This document shows positions 34,330 through 46,749 of a stretch of 64,000 nucleotides of DNA, piece by piece. Position numbers and translations under genes: made by a program. Below the pieces are notes generated by a model that saw nothing but the letters and a program-made list of their open reading frames with translations, made no database searches and was not told the DNA's origin. Origin of the DNA: Takakia lepidozioides (taxonomy: Eukaryota > Streptophyta > Takakiopsida > Takakiales > Takakiaceae); assembly GCA_030704615.1 (NCBI GenBank), contig CM060731.1, positions 71,342,756 through 71,406,755 of the forward strand, written 5' to 3'. Position 1 is the first letter of the stretch; each line of letters begins with the position of its first letter.

Positions 34330-36550
34330 TGTAGTGTGAAAAGAAGGGGCGTGAATCCCCTTCTGGTTAATCCTAAATCTGTACTCCTCCTACTCGTCCC
34401 TGTTGAAGTATCAGGGCAAAGGAAAGGAGCGTTCTCTTTTCTGTCCAACCATCGTCATGAGGCTATATGGGTTTTTCCCTCAGGTTCGTTCGTGATCAGA
34501 GTTTGCGGAATCCTCATCCACGCCGCAGCGGAAGAGAAGACATGGATGGGAGTCTTTGGTTTGTTCTTGCCCTCGGTTCTACTTCTATGCAACAGCCTGG
34601 CCCTATGCTCACTGCGCCAACAGTGTTGGCGCGATCTTTTCTGTGATGCAAGCAGCCCAATGGCAGCGGGGAATACGACCCTTAATGTGAACCCCCCTTG
34701 AGCAGTGACATGTCGGAAATCCCTTTTTGTAATGGTGACACAGATTTAGAGGGAGACAGCTCAGATCTTCATAAACTGCAGGGGCACTGGTTTTCCTTCA
34801 GGATTCATGCTTTCTTCATCTCAATCTCCCCAAGTTGGCCATCCCCCCATCAACCCCTTTTGCTGAGCAGCTCTCTCTCTCTCTCTCTCTTTTCCTTTTC
34901 TCGTCTGTTTCTCTATCTCTGTCTATGTCTACAGGCTCCTTACTTCTTCACATACAGCCCATCTATCACGTAATGCAAATGCACACTCCGCCAGGCATCC
35001 AGTGCAACCAGCCTTGAAGTCATCCTTGGTCTCACAAGGCAAAACCATCCCTTTCATCAGTCTCTCTATCTCTCTCTCTCTCTTCTCTCCGTCAATACTC
35101 AACCCTTCACACTACCCTTTTCTTTTAAAAGATCCCATTTCCCAAAACAGCTCTCATCCCTTCTTCAGATTCAACCTGAATACCCCAACATCTCTCTTTT
35201 CCTTTCAACAAAAGGGCTTAAGTCGTTCATATCCTGATACAATGCTGAAATCACACCTTATCCCTTTTGTGTTTTCATACAGTTCCAGCTAACCCTCAAT
35301 TATCTCTCCAAGCAAACAAGCTATATCTACATTGGGTCCAGTGTATCACTACCCCCCAGCAGCATTGTGTGTAGGTTTACAACACTGAAACAATGACAAG
35401 AATGAAGACAACAGTGACCATTCTGTTTTCTGTGACAACAGTCTCTCTCTCTCTCTCTTCACTCATTTTTCTTACTGACACTACGACGGCAGGTGTATCC
35501 ATTCCTTCCATGTTCTGGTTTGAAGTCCAGAGTCTCCATTCCATTTCCAAAAACCTTTCCTCTATCACATGTCTCCACCCTTTCCTTTCAACAAACAGGG
35601 CAGTCCTAAATCTACCAAAAGCGATTTCTAAGTCCGCCAAAAGAAGAATCCCACAGTCTACCAACTTATCTGTTTTTATCCTCCAGTGAAGCGGTGGGTC
35701 AGCCTGCCAAGATGGCACCTCACCATCGCCTGTCAGCAGCCACCACAACCTTTTCTCCTTGTCTTGATTCTAGAGTTTATCATGCCATGATGTCTCCTCA
35801 TCATCCTATGGAGCATCCTGTGGTTTGCCAACTAAATTGCTCTATTCTTCTATGCATGTAGCTCTTTAAGAACTGAAATGGACCTATAGCAAGAAGACAA
35901 AAAAAGCAGCTAGAAGCCTGATTACAGATAACCTATGTTGTCATCCAGCCAGCACTCCACATGCCTTATCGCCTCCATTGATTGTGCTCAGATTCTCTTC
36001 CTTGTGCTTCTGGCAGGTGGCCGTTCTCCTTGCTTGCTCATCTGCCCATAACTGTCATCTTCAAGACAGTGGCGGCAGCGGTGGTGCGCCGCTCTCCTTA
36101 CATGCTCCTATCTCCATGAATTGATCATCACAACGAGAAAGACGGCACCACTTCCCTTTACACAGAATACCAAGCAGAGGCACTTAATGCTGCCCCTAAA
36201 CCAAGCGAGTCCAGCGCAGGTACAACCTCTCAACACAGACTGCCCTGTCAACACCACAGCTCGCGGTAGCTGCTACGAATCGCCCGTCATCTTCCTCTTC
36301 GTTCTTCCTTCCTCGCGATTTTTAGGTTGAGCATCAGTGACGAAAACGTTCATCGCATGGATGAAAAATGCATGGTCACGACTTAGCCATTTTTATTTTG
36401 GCAACGCATGAGTACAGTATGCCCACAAAATTACCTGTATGGAGGGATATATCCCTCTTGCAGTTGGTATCAGGGCCCTCCCATTATAGTGATGCAGGGT
36501 CTTAACGGTGAAGCCAAAATGTAATGTCACTCCCGTGCATTCACACTACA
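34330..36550. mobile_element. 2.2-kb insertion with 11-bp inverted ends inside gag of copy A
   Basis: Copy C shows the empty site GACCTCTCACACC. In A this is split: ...GACCTCT, then TGTAGTGTGAA (34330-34340) up to TTCACACTACA (36540-36550), then CTCTCACACC. The ends are perfect 11-bp inverted repeats starting TG and ending CA, flanked by a 4-bp duplication CTCT. No transposase or polyprotein is visible; CT microsatellites lie at about 34868-34890, 35063-35085 and 35440-35458. TGGTATCAGGGCC at 36465-36477 differs at one base from the primer site for plant initiator tRNA-Met. It could be a solo LTR or non-autonomous LTR element (TG...CA, 4-bp duplication) or a TIR DNA element. Confidence 0.85.
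36442..36457. repeat. 16-bp perfect palindrome in the 2.2-kb insertion
   Basis: GAGGGATATATCCCTC equals its reverse complement. It lies just 7 bp before the tRNA-Met-like primer site. Confidence 0.7.
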
Positions 36551-38469
36551 CTCTCACACCATTAAGAAAGAGTACATCACCCATACCGGAAGAACTAGAG
36601 TTGGATGCCACTCCTTCTGTTTCTTTGCAAGAAAGATTAAGGGAATTGGTACGGGAAGAAGATCAATCACGAGGTGAAAGATCTGAGGTACATCCCTGGA
36701 TAAAAGATTTGACAGAAATCTTTGATAAGAGTTGGCATGGAACACCAAAAGCAGGAACTCCAGTTTCTGAAGCGGAAGGTGAAGAAGGAGGAGAGGATGT
36801 GGCAGAGCCAACGGAGAGTTCAGACTCTCCAACACCATTACAGTTGAGTTACATGAGTGAAGAAGAAGCCCAAGGGCAGAACTTGGAGGATGAAAACAGA
36901 GAGAAGAAATTGAAAGAGGAAGAATATGAAGAAGTAGACCCAACAGCTGAGGTTGAGACTACAACCAGGACATCCCAACCCGTTGGACCTGGATCAAGTG
37001 GAGTACTTGGATCACAAGCCAACGAAGGTGTCGGCTCAGGGGGATCAGGCGGGCTACCTGGATCTGGCTCTGGGGGGACAGGGAGTGTGGGAAGTAGTGC
37101 AACTGAAGCTGGGAATATTGTGAATATCGTGGGGCCAGAAGCAGGGAGTGCTCAAGGGCCACCACTTGGTGGAAGATCCACCACAACAACAACAGGTCCA
37201 GAAGGACCAGCACCAGCAAGGGTGCCAGCACCTGTCAGTGGGCAAAAAGTAGGGCCACAGATGGCGTTACAACCAACACGGGCAAAACCACCTTTTCCAA
37301 TATATTCAGGAAAAGGGGATCCGATGTACACATTAGCCAATTTGAGCACATGTGTATAGTGAACAATGAGAATGGCGATGATGCCAAGATGAGATTGTTT
37401 CCTTGTTCACTTATAAAGAAAGCAAGTGAATGGTATGCAAGATTCCCTGATAATCATTTCCTAACCTGGAATGGCTTGAATACAGCATTCCGAAATAGGT
37501 TCAGGACAAGTAAAACTGAGGATGAAGTGTATGGAAGTTTTACAACAGTTAAAGCAAAAAGAAGCATGAAACTGTTGAGGAGTATATGGAAAAGATGGAA
37601 TTGATGATGAAAAAGCTGGCTGCAGTACCAGCACCAGGTTTACAGAAGACTTGGTTTGTGAGTGGACTAAGACCAGAGTTGCAAAAGAAAGTGGATATGT
37701 TACCCCATAATACAGTGGAGGAGGCATTTGAAACTGCAAACAGAATTGAGCAATTGGGAATGCTCAGGAGAGAGAAAAGGGATGATGAGGACTCTGAGGA
37801 TGAGTCAGATGAAGAAGAAGAGCAAGAACTAAAAAGGAAGAGTAAGAGAAAGGAGAAGTTGAAGAGGGATAACTATGAGAAAAGATTGGAAGAAATCTTG
37901 AAGAAGTATGCCACAGAGGCTGCAACACATTGGAGGAAGGGTGTATGGTGTGCAAAGTGCCAGAATGAAGGCCATACCACCACAGAATGCCACATGAAGG
38001 AGAAACACTGTACTATCTGTAAAATGGATAACCATTCTACTGAGAATTGTTACTACAACAGAAGGACAGTTGCAAGAGAACCTAGGCAAGTAAGGGTGCA
38101 TCAGGTGCAGCCCCAGCCAAGAAGAAACAATGATCAGGACCACTATGGTAGGTCTGGTGGTATAACAATGGCATGGAAGGGAGAGGTAATTCAAGAGGGA
38201 ATTACCAAAGAAATTCCAGAGGCAACTATCAGGGTAATCCAAGGGGGAATTACCAGCCCGGGAATCAGGATTACAGAAATAATCCAAGAACAGACCAAGG
38301 GCGAGGACCCAATGGTGAAGAACTATGTTACTATTGTAATCAGCCAGGACATCGCAAGGCAGCCTGTTCATTCTGGATTAGACACCAGAATGAGATGAGA
38401 GCTCCTGTGAATGAGGGCCCAGTGGTGGCAGCTCACATGGTTAGGCCATGTGTTGTACCAGAAGTAAGT

Positions 38470-39430
38470 ACAATGATAGTAACAAGAAGTAAAGCCAAAC
38501 TAATACCTCCAGTAGTAGAGGAAGAAGATGATAATGAAGGTGGCAGTGATATGCCTGAAGATGATGAGGCTTGGAGAGATGAGAAGGAACTGCACAAAGA
38601 AGTGGCAGATACCATAAGGGAAATGCAGAAGAGTACTGATATTCCTGTGGCAGATTCCTCTGATTCTGATGGAGAAGAAGAAGTGAGTGAGGATGAAAGG
38701 AAGAAAAAAGATGCAGACATGCAAAGTAATGAAGAGACTTTGGCTGAAGTAATATGCCAGACCAAAGCAGAGATTACCATTGGACAGCTATTGCTGTGGC
38801 ACCTTATTGTAGGCACAGGCTGTATCAAGCAATCAATCGAATTGCCCAGGAGACAGGAAACACAGACCTGAACAGCAAGGTGACCAGTTATAATGTGAAG
38901 CCGCGAGAAACAGTCATGGACTTTGATGATTCTATGCCAGTAATCCAATTGAGAATTGGAAGCACAGAACTAACTGATGTACTGATAGATGGAGGTTCTG
39001 GAGTAAATATCATGACAGACCAATTAAGGAAGAAGCTTGGTCTAAGTAACATGAAACCAGCCCCATTTACAGTAACAATGGCAGATCAAAGAAGTGTACA
39101 GCCATTGGGATTAATAAGAGGAGTTAAGATACAGATACAGAAGATGATCTTTATGATCACAGTAACTGTGTTGAAGATGGATGAAGTCATGGAGGCTTAC
39201 TCCTTATTATTGGGACGTCCGTGGCTGAAACAGGCCAGGGTATTCCATGACTGGAATTCTCAGTTACTAACCGTAATGGGATACACGAGATACAAATTAC
39301 CACAAAGAAATCTAGTAGATTACCTGCTACGAGAAGACCTCGAGGAGTCAGAGAGTATGACTGGAGAGGGAGGACTGGATGAGGAGCAGGAAGCTACCCT
39401 GTTTGCTGCACACCCAGAGTGGGAGCAGGT
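38470..39430 (+). pseudogene. Aspartic protease region (copy A)
   Basis: The frame runs from STMIVTRSKAKLIPP through an acidic stretch to the retropepsin core TDVLIDGGSGVNIMTDQLRK, with the Asp-Gly-Gly variant of the active-site triad, and SLLLGRPWLKQARVFHDW. A frame change near 38800 breaks it from the acidic part. Copy C carries the same domain in one frame. The protease cuts the Gag-Pol precursor. Confidence 0.8.
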
Positions 39431-39779
39431 TGCAGAGATGCGGCTGGAAGGCCTAAGTTGTTTAAGGGGTATCTGTTGTGGTGTAGTGTCAGCAACACCA
39501 ATTGAAGAGGAAACCAGCAGTTACCCATCACATTTCTATGAAGAAAAAGAAGGAGAAATGGAAATCCTAGAGGAACCAGCCACTGTGAGTTTACAGGATG
39601 AAGTGGTGACTGGTTGGACAATCACAGCTGATGAGCAAGTGAGGGAAGTGAATGTGGGAACTCAAGAGGAACCGAGGATGGTGAAGGTAGGAGCTGATTT
39701 GGAGCCAGAATTCTTTGAAGAAGCTAAGAGTTTGTTCATCAAATACAGAGATGTATTTGCTTGGAGCTATGAGGATTAA

Positions 39780-41171
39780 AAGGGATACCACCTGAAATCT
39801 GTCAGCATAAGATTGAACTGGAACCGGTCAGTACCAATCAAGCAGGCAAGGTACAGAATGAATCCCAACTACGCACAGAAGGTTGGAGAAGAGATCAAGA
39901 AGTTGGCTGAGGCTAAGTTTATATACCCAATAGAGTATACAACTTGGTTGTCACCCATGTGATAGTTCCCAAGAAGAATGGTAAACTAAGAGTTTGTGTG
40001 AACTATAAGAAGCTGAATGCTTGTACGAAGAAGATCCTTTCCCTTGCCATTCACAGAAGCAGTATTGGACACTGTGGCAGGCCATGAGATGTACTCATTC
40101 ATGGATGGCTTCAGTGGTTATAATCAAGTGCAAGTGGCAGAAGAAGACCAAGGAAAGACAGCTTTCATCACAGACTGGGTGCTTATGCATACAAAGTCAT
40201 GCCCTTTGGACTTTGTAATGCACCAGCAACCTTTCAGAGAGTGATAAGTGAATCTTTTCATGAGTATCTGGATGATTTCATGCAGGTATTCTTGGATGAT
40301 TTCAGTGTGTACAGCTCTAAGAATGAGCACTTGCATAAATTGGAGTTATGTCTGGCCAGATGCAGATGAGAGGTCTGGGCCTGAATCCAGAGAAATGTAC
40401 TTTCTGTGTGAACTCAGGGTGCTTCTGGGACACATTGTGTGTAAGAGGGGACTTCTTGTGGATCCCAGGAAGACAGAGGCCATTAAAGCCTCTCCACCAC
40501 CAGTGAATGTTAAGAGTCTAAGGAGATTCCTTGGACAAACCAGCTATTACAGAAGATTTGTCAGACGGTATGCACAGATAGCAGCACCATTGAGCAAACT
40601 TCTGAAGAAAGATGCAGTGTTTGCATGGACACCTGAATGTCAACAGGCTTTTGAGGAACTTACATTGTCAGTAACAACTACACCTGTGCTGATTAATCCT
40701 CACTGGCAGGAAATATTTCATGTTCACTGTGATGTTTCTGGAGAAGCACTAGGAGCGGTGTTAGCCCAAAATGTTACAGGAAGGATAGATTCACCTGTGT
40801 ACTATGCTAGCCGATTGATGAACAATGCCAAAAGAAATTATAGCACAACGGAAAGAGAAGCATTGGCAATGATCTATGCAGTGAAGAAATTCAGGCATTA
40901 CCTGTTGGGGCAAGAAGTTTATGTTCTATGTGGATCACCAGGCTCTGATATACCTGGTAAACAAACTCTGATAAGCGGAAGAATAGCAAGATGGTTGATA
41001 ATCTTGCACGAGTTTGAGTTCGAGGTTGTTTACAAGCCTGGAGAGACTGCATCTTGTGCGGATCACTTGTCAAGGTTATCAACAGGAGAACCAGCCACAG
41101 GAGTAGATGATCAATTACCAGATGCGAGTCTATTTGCAGTGGAGGTGCAGGAAGTGCAGATGACTGGTTAG
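39780..41171 (+). pseudogene. Reverse transcriptase and RNase H (copy A), many 1-base deletions
   Basis: Pieces in changing frames give IYPIEYTTWLSP, VFLDDFSVY (the catalytic Asp pair), SLRRFLGQTSYYRRFVRRYA, and RNase H HCDVSGEALGAVLAQ with the usual DAS changed to DVS. Relative to copy C, single bases are missing near 39777, 39826, 39959, 40030, 40370 and 40420. RT copies element RNA to DNA and RNase H removes the RNA strand. Confidence 0.85.
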
Positions 41172-41189
41172 ATTGGCAGTGGCCAATCA

Positions 41190-42700
41190 GATACTACCTT
41201 GCTCATGGTCAGTGCCCACCAAGTTATGGAAAGGAGCAGAGAAAGAGAATTGCTATCAAGGCTCTACCTTACACTATGTAGGGAGCAGAATGTATAAGCT
41301 AGGACCAGATGGAGTGTTGAAGCGATGCTTTATACCACCATGAAGTTAATAAAGTTTTGGAGGAAGTTCATAAAAGAGTGGCAGGAGGTCATTTTGGAGA
41401 AGAGACTACCAGCAGGAAATACTACATGCAGGTTACTGGTGGCCTACTTTGTTCAAAGATGTACACAAGTATTGTCAGAGTTTGTGATGAATGTCAGAGG
41501 CTAGGACCTTTGCAGAGATCTGGGAAAATGTCTTTGCATCCTACAATGCCTACGAAACCATTTCAGAAATGGGGACTAGACTTTGTTGGACCAATTAACC
41601 CACCAGCCAAGAATACACAGAACAGGTACATAATTACAGCCACTGATTATACTACGAAGTGGGTGGAACCTAAAGCTTTGAGGGACAACACAGCCAAGTC
41701 CACAGCAAGGTTTCTGTATGAGAAATACTTACACGATTTTGTCCCTTGGAATTTATCAGTGATCAAGGAAGTCACTTCATTAATGAGACCATTGAATTAT
41801 TGACTAAAGAGTTCATGATTGTGCATAGGAGAGTACAACATATTACCCACAGGGTAATGGGCAGGCAGAGGCTACCAACAAAATACTATGTACTATCTTG
41901 GCTAAGATAGTCAATGCAAACAGAACGGATTGGGATACAAAGCTGCTGACAGCTTTGTGGTCATACAGGACTTCATATAAAGTCACCACTAAGTATACAC
42001 CATTCCAATTAGTTTATGGTATGGAAGCTTTAAGTTCTTGTTACCTACCATGAGAACGGAATGGGAAGAGAATGGAATTGCAAGATTCCATTAAAGTCAG
42101 GAAACATGAATTATACCATGTGGAAGAAGTACGTGCTGATGCAGCTGATAATATGACCAGAATTCAGATGAAGAGAAAGGAACAGTTTGATGAAGGCAAG
42201 TTAAAGACTTTTAAGACGGGAGATTTGGTTCTATGGTTGCAGAAGAAGAGAAAGATTAAAGCTTCTAAGCTTAAATCACCATGGAAAGGACCTTATGTCA
42301 TACAAAAGATGTATGATAACAACACCGCCATGTTACAAACCATTAACAAAGAGATGCTGGGAAGAGTCAATGCTAATAAGTTGAAGGGGTACAGTGGTAT
42401 CCATGACAAACCATTGCAGCATGATTTGCATGTTGAAACGCAAAAGCAGTCACGGGCTGCGCCAGTGTTACCAACGGAGTATAGAGCACTTGTCGCTAGG
42501 CCGAGCATATATGACAAGGGCGGACAGAACAAGCGAGACACAGCCTATCACAGCCCATCACGGCGCGACACAGCATATCACAGCCTAGCGCACACAGCCT
42601 ATCACAGCTACCACAGCGTGTCACAACCTATCACAGCTTACCACAGTGTATCACAGCCTATCACGGCATACCACAGTATGACACAACCTATCACAGCTTA
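41190..42700 (+). pseudogene. Integrase and C-terminal tail (copy A)
   Basis: The zinc-binding HHCC region (YHHEVNKVLEEVHKR ... CDECQRLGPL) is followed by the catalytic core. The first Asp is in KWGLDFVGPI, the second in ISDQGSHF, and the Glu in the NGQAEATNK segment, which in this copy lies after a frameshift. A GPY/F-like segment (KGPYVIQKMYDNNTAML) follows, then a tail that becomes repetitive (minisatellite). I see no chromodomain. Integrase inserts the new DNA copy in the genome. Confidence 0.8.
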
Positions 42701-42705
42701 ACACA
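42536..42705 (+). repeat. Minisatellite at the end of pol (copy A)
   Basis: Units of the type GACACAGCCTATCACAGCCC recur with variation, encoding AYHS-rich peptides. The arrays at 50100-50345 (B) and 55919-56165 (C) occupy the same place with different unit order and number. Confidence 0.8.
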
Positions 42706-43289
42706 GCCTACTAGGGTTACACAATCCATAGAATCAGTGACAGGTGGACGCAGGATAACTTCAGTGAAATGGCCGGCGGAAGAAAGGACGGAAGCCAGTT
42801 TAAAAGGGACACGTGGAAGTCAGGGCGTAACACACAGCCGAGAAGGAAGTGCAAGAACGGATGTCATCAAGAAAGGGGACAAGAATGGCCGTCAAAATAC
42901 CTAATCAGTGCGTCAAATTGGATGAATGGCGGGCCCATTAATGAATACAGAAAAGGGGGGCAACAGAACAAACGGCAAGTACAGAAAAGCGAAATTCTTG
43001 TCACATGTGTTATCTAGTGGACAGTCCACAGGGAAAGTTCACTAAAGAAAATTAAATCTAAAATCCAGTCACAGCGGTTACAGCCAATAGAAAACCAGAG
43101 AAGGGATCAAGAAATTAGAGGGAAATTAGGCGCAAGAGTCGGCGTCGTTCTGAGTAACGGGCGTCTCGACGGGACAAACCATCAATGTTATAGCTTTGAA
43201 GCTATGGAGGAACTAACAGACTATACGCTCGCAATATTACTTACGCAGTGGCATAGGGACGAACAAAGAGCGGATCTTTTCTCTTGAGC
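42706..43289 (+). other. Spacer between pol and the post-pol ORF (copy A)
   Basis: It is conserved in copies B (50346-50860) and C (55374-55918) but lacks a long frame; it probably serves as leader for the downstream ORF, for example with a splice acceptor. Confidence 0.5.
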
Positions 43290-46200
43290 GATGCTTGCAA
43301 GCCCGCAGGCTTACAAGAAATTACCCATAGCTTTTTGTGGCAACCATACGTTTATGCTTTGTGCACTACAGGCATTTCTTCAATTGTTACAGCCAAAACA
43401 TTTTCTGTGGTCTAGAATGAAGAGAGTGAGAGGAATGGAGGAAATCAGGGTGAAGAGCACCACAATTCTGCAGAAACAAACGATTGCTACCCCACAGGCG
43501 ATACAGATACTGAAGGAGCTGAGATTGCAAGGATTGCAAAGCAAAGATTGGACATTGCACCATAGACAGTACATGTTACAATTCTTGCAGAACTTTGAGC
43601 CAGGACAGGAGCAACAACGGTGAAGGGAGTTGAATTAGTAATTACTCCCCTATACCTACAGCAATTGTTTTCGATTCAGCAGGCAGGTGCATGTGGAGGA
43701 GCACAGGGCAAGACTGCAAATAGGGGACTTATTCCAAGAAGGGAGTTTCTTTAAAACTCAGGGTTATGCTTGTACCAAGGCCGTGTACCCAGGGCTAAAG
43801 GAGGTAGGCCAGGTATTGAACGTTCTGTTTGCCATGAAACAGAACCAACAGTATTTGAGCAGATCCTTCACAGAGGAAATACTCAAAGCCCTGAGAGGAG
43901 AAGAGGTAGAATGGGCGGACATAATGTACAACGCACTGGTAGAGGAGATGAAAAGATTACAGGGTACTGCCGCAAAGTCTCCTATCATAGTGTCTGGCCC
44001 AATCATTGCTCAAATAATTCTTGATTCTGGCATACTTGATGCGCGAGAAAGAAAGGAGATGGGAGTGTTTGAGCCAGAAACCACTGCAATGGAAGAGCAA
44101 GGCTCTTCACACAGTGAGGGTGGACTGGCAGGGCAACCCGAGAATAAGAGACAGAGGCGGGGAAAGACTGTAGTGGTGGATCCACTGGCTTCACGGAATC
44201 CGCATGATAATGTTTCCCAAGTTTTTGTGCAGGAAGGGGCACAGCAGCACAGAGAACTGCTATTACTGGAAGCAGGACCTTCAGAGAGGGAAGAGGAAGT
44301 TACTTCAGTATCACAACCATCACAGCCAGAGGATCGGCTTGTCACAAGGTTACCACAAGTTGTCCATGCACTTCAACTAGAAATAATTGATTTAGAAAAA
44401 GAAGGGTTAGATATTCCCACTACAGAACAGGTGGTGGCAGAAATTGAGAAGGGGGACCTTCTCTATGAATATTCTGGTATGGTCAAGACACAGTGATTCC
44501 GGAGGTGCAACGGTTGTCCAAGGGAAACCCTTGGTGCATATAATACACACACCTGTGACGGAGGTACCACAGGTAGAATGTCAAGACACTGCAGCACCAG
44601 TGACGGATGAAGTGGTTCAGGAAGAAAATCTGGTGGGCAATGGCCTGAATGGTTCGTAAGGCATCACACTGTTGAGGATCAGGGAGAACAGCAACAAGCT
44701 CACCATGATGACCCTCAACAGGCTATGCTTATGAGTTTCATAAGCAGGACACTGAATTTGTTTGGGTACTTATGTCAAATCCCATGTTCCCACTACTCAA
44801 TTGGCAGCTTTGAGGGAGGAACTCAGGAAGAGTTTGAGGCTCGACTTGCAGAGTGTGCAAACAAGGTCGATGAAGAGGTCACTCTCAAAATGCAGCAAGA
44901 CTTGGAGAGTACAGAAGCGGCTTTGCAATTGGCCAAGGAACAATTGATTGAGGCAAGCCTCGCACAAGAACACTTGCACGAAGCACATAAGCAACAGCTA
45001 TACCAAATGCAGGTGAAGCATGAAAGCAAGTTGCAAGAAGTGAATGCACTACATATGGAGTTGCAGACAGTGCATGACAGGATGGCCATACAATGTGCTA
45101 CACTCACAACTATGCTTGACCAAATCTACAAAAGAAATAAACAGTCAAGCGGAAAAATGTACGAAGGCAGAGGAAGAGAATGTTGAGCAAATGAAACTCA
45201 TTGTCGATATGAGAATACAATCTGTCGCAATGAGGATACTTTCAAGCAATACAGGCAGGTTGAAGCTGACCAAGAGAAGCACATCCTGGAGTTGCAACAA
45301 ACGGTCATGGCCAATAGAAATGAAATCTCGGTCACTAACAAGGCTTGGAAGGAAGCCAATAATCTGCTTGCTATGCTGCCTATGCGCAATTGCCCTCATG
45401 CGAAGCGCATGCTTTACAACAGCAGTTAGATGTGTACAAACTCAGAGAGGAGCACACTCTCAGAGGAACCACAAGCAACTTGGTGGATAACCACCTTATG
45501 CAGGTCTGGTTAGCACAAGGGCCAGTGGAGGGCAAAGCACCACGAAAGCTCACCCAAAGCGAGATGAATGAGCTCAGACTGCAAGTGCAGAACATTGCCA
45601 CAACTACTATAGACAATGTCTATAGTAGGATAGCAGAGTTATAGGAGGATGTAGACGGACTGCAGACTCAAGTGGAGGACCTCACTTCAATATCGACAAA
45701 AGAGTCTATATACCTGAGGAACAGGTAATGGCTTCTTATTTACAAGCCAGAACTTTGGCTTTTCAGTCTTCTTCACAGGAGGTGCAGGAGATGCCAATGA
45801 TACAAGAACCAGTGCCATCAACACCACAACAAGTCACTGTGCCAGTAGCTGACCCTGTTGTTACTACAGCCACACCACAACCACCACAGCCTGACGTATG
45901 GGGCAATGCTGCTTTTAACCCACCAAAACTCCAGCTGCAAGGGAGTACAGTAGGGCTATGATTATGCCCTTCAACCAAATTCCCATTGTGTTGGATTTGG
46001 TTTGGAAAGAATTAGTCCTCCGTAGTCATTCGCACATTACTATCAAATCATGCGCATATGGCTGCCAGTGGCAACTAGGACTAAAGTTCTTCCGAATCAA
46101 TCGACCAATTGAGGATCATCACTTTGCACAGTATGGCATGAGGCAGGTACCATGTTAAAGGAATTAATTGCTTTCCAAGTTGTACATGGATTCATTTATA

Positions 46201-46690
46201 CCAAGACCAAGGAGGTAGCAAGTATTGTCATGGGGCGGGTTATACTACGCTGCTTGTTTTCTGGTACGTTATCACATTGAGCAGCACAAGATGCAATCGC
46301 GCTTTCTGAGTTATTCCAGTGGGGATCATTGGGTCTTACCTTCAGTGCCACCTCATATGTACCTATATGAGGCAAAAGTTATGATACAAAAGGATTATCA
46401 AATTTTCATGGTTTCATGCGGCTGGAACAATTTGTCAACACAGAAATTCGGCGGCATTGATATTTCTTTAGGGACATGAGGCATGGCATACTTGCACAAT
46501 TCACAAAGTCATTGGTACCCCACTCACCTGGACAGACAAGGAGCTCAGGGTCTTCACCAATTTTGCCTCCAGAGGGCCTCACATATCCAGGTAGTGTTCA
46601 TCATTCTCCGTCAACAGTGACAGTCCTCGGGCTCGTACACACAGTCCGCCACGAAACTCTCAACGTCAGAAAGGTGCTCGTTCACTAACG
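43290..46690 (+). pseudogene. Long post-pol ORF of unknown function (copy A), broken by indels
   Basis: Frames 43291-43623, 43687-44496, 44725-45186, 45390-45644 and 45728-45961 are pieces of one protein in the env position. Part 1 has a conserved block (LQIGDLFQEGSFFKTQGYAC, ALRGEEVEWADIMYNALVEE), part 2 is acidic and Gln/Ser-rich, part 3 (about 44816-45170) is a long Ala/Gln/Glu/Leu coiled coil, and the end contains HMYLYEAKVMIQK. I see no signal peptide or clear membrane anchor, so an envelope protein is not supported. The first block faintly recalls the post-pol ORFs of Athila elements (WADI...), which I could not test. About 240 bp present in copy B (53958-54198) are missing here near 46570. 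Confidence 0.6.
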
Positions 46691-46732
46691 TTTGCTAATC
46701 CCAATCAGTAAACCGTGAGGACACAACTTTTT

Positions 46733-46746
46733 GAGAGGGGAAGGGG
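46733..46746 (+). promoter_or_regulatory. Polypurine tract (copy A)
   Basis: GAGAGGGGAAGGGG lies directly before the 3' LTR (TAA then TGTTAGAGG). This primes plus-strand DNA synthesis. Copy B has the same tract at 54358-54371. Confidence 0.8.
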
Positions 46747-46749
46747 TAA

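Larger units (their letters stand above)
34208..38460 (+). pseudogene. gag (copy A), interrupted by an insertion and frameshifts
   Basis: The start is ATG 34208 (MSDEREARRQRYSAKRESYL). The chain breaks at 34329 by the 2.2-kb insertion and resumes at 36555 (TPLRKSTSPIPEELELDA). An acidic, Gly/Ser-rich linker (36900-37260) leads to a capsid-like region (LIKKASEWYARFPDNHFLTW) and three CCHC zinc knuckles near 37950-38380 (CAKCQNEGHTTTEC, CTICKMDNHSTENC, CYYCNQPGHRKAAC). Small indels at about 37330, 37540 and 38160 shift frame relative to copy C. Gag forms the particle and binds element RNA. Confidence 0.85.

Noticed and set aside
34860-35460. CT-rich runs as possible promoter elements
   Set aside because: Simple microsatellites within a mobile element; no transcript start evidence.
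34330-36550. CACTA at the right end of the 2.2-kb insertion suggesting a CACTA transposon
   Set aside because: The orientation is wrong: the element would need to start CACTA and end TAGTG, but it starts TGTAGTG and ends CACTACA, and the duplication is 4 bp instead of 3.
42536-42705. Short regular repeats that could be read as a CRISPR-like array
   Set aside because: Units are directly adjacent without unique spacers, vary in length, and lie in a plant retroelement; this is a minisatellite.
43290-46690. Calling the post-pol ORF an envelope gene
   Set aside because: Position alone is not evidence; no signal peptide, anchor or cysteine pattern is visible.
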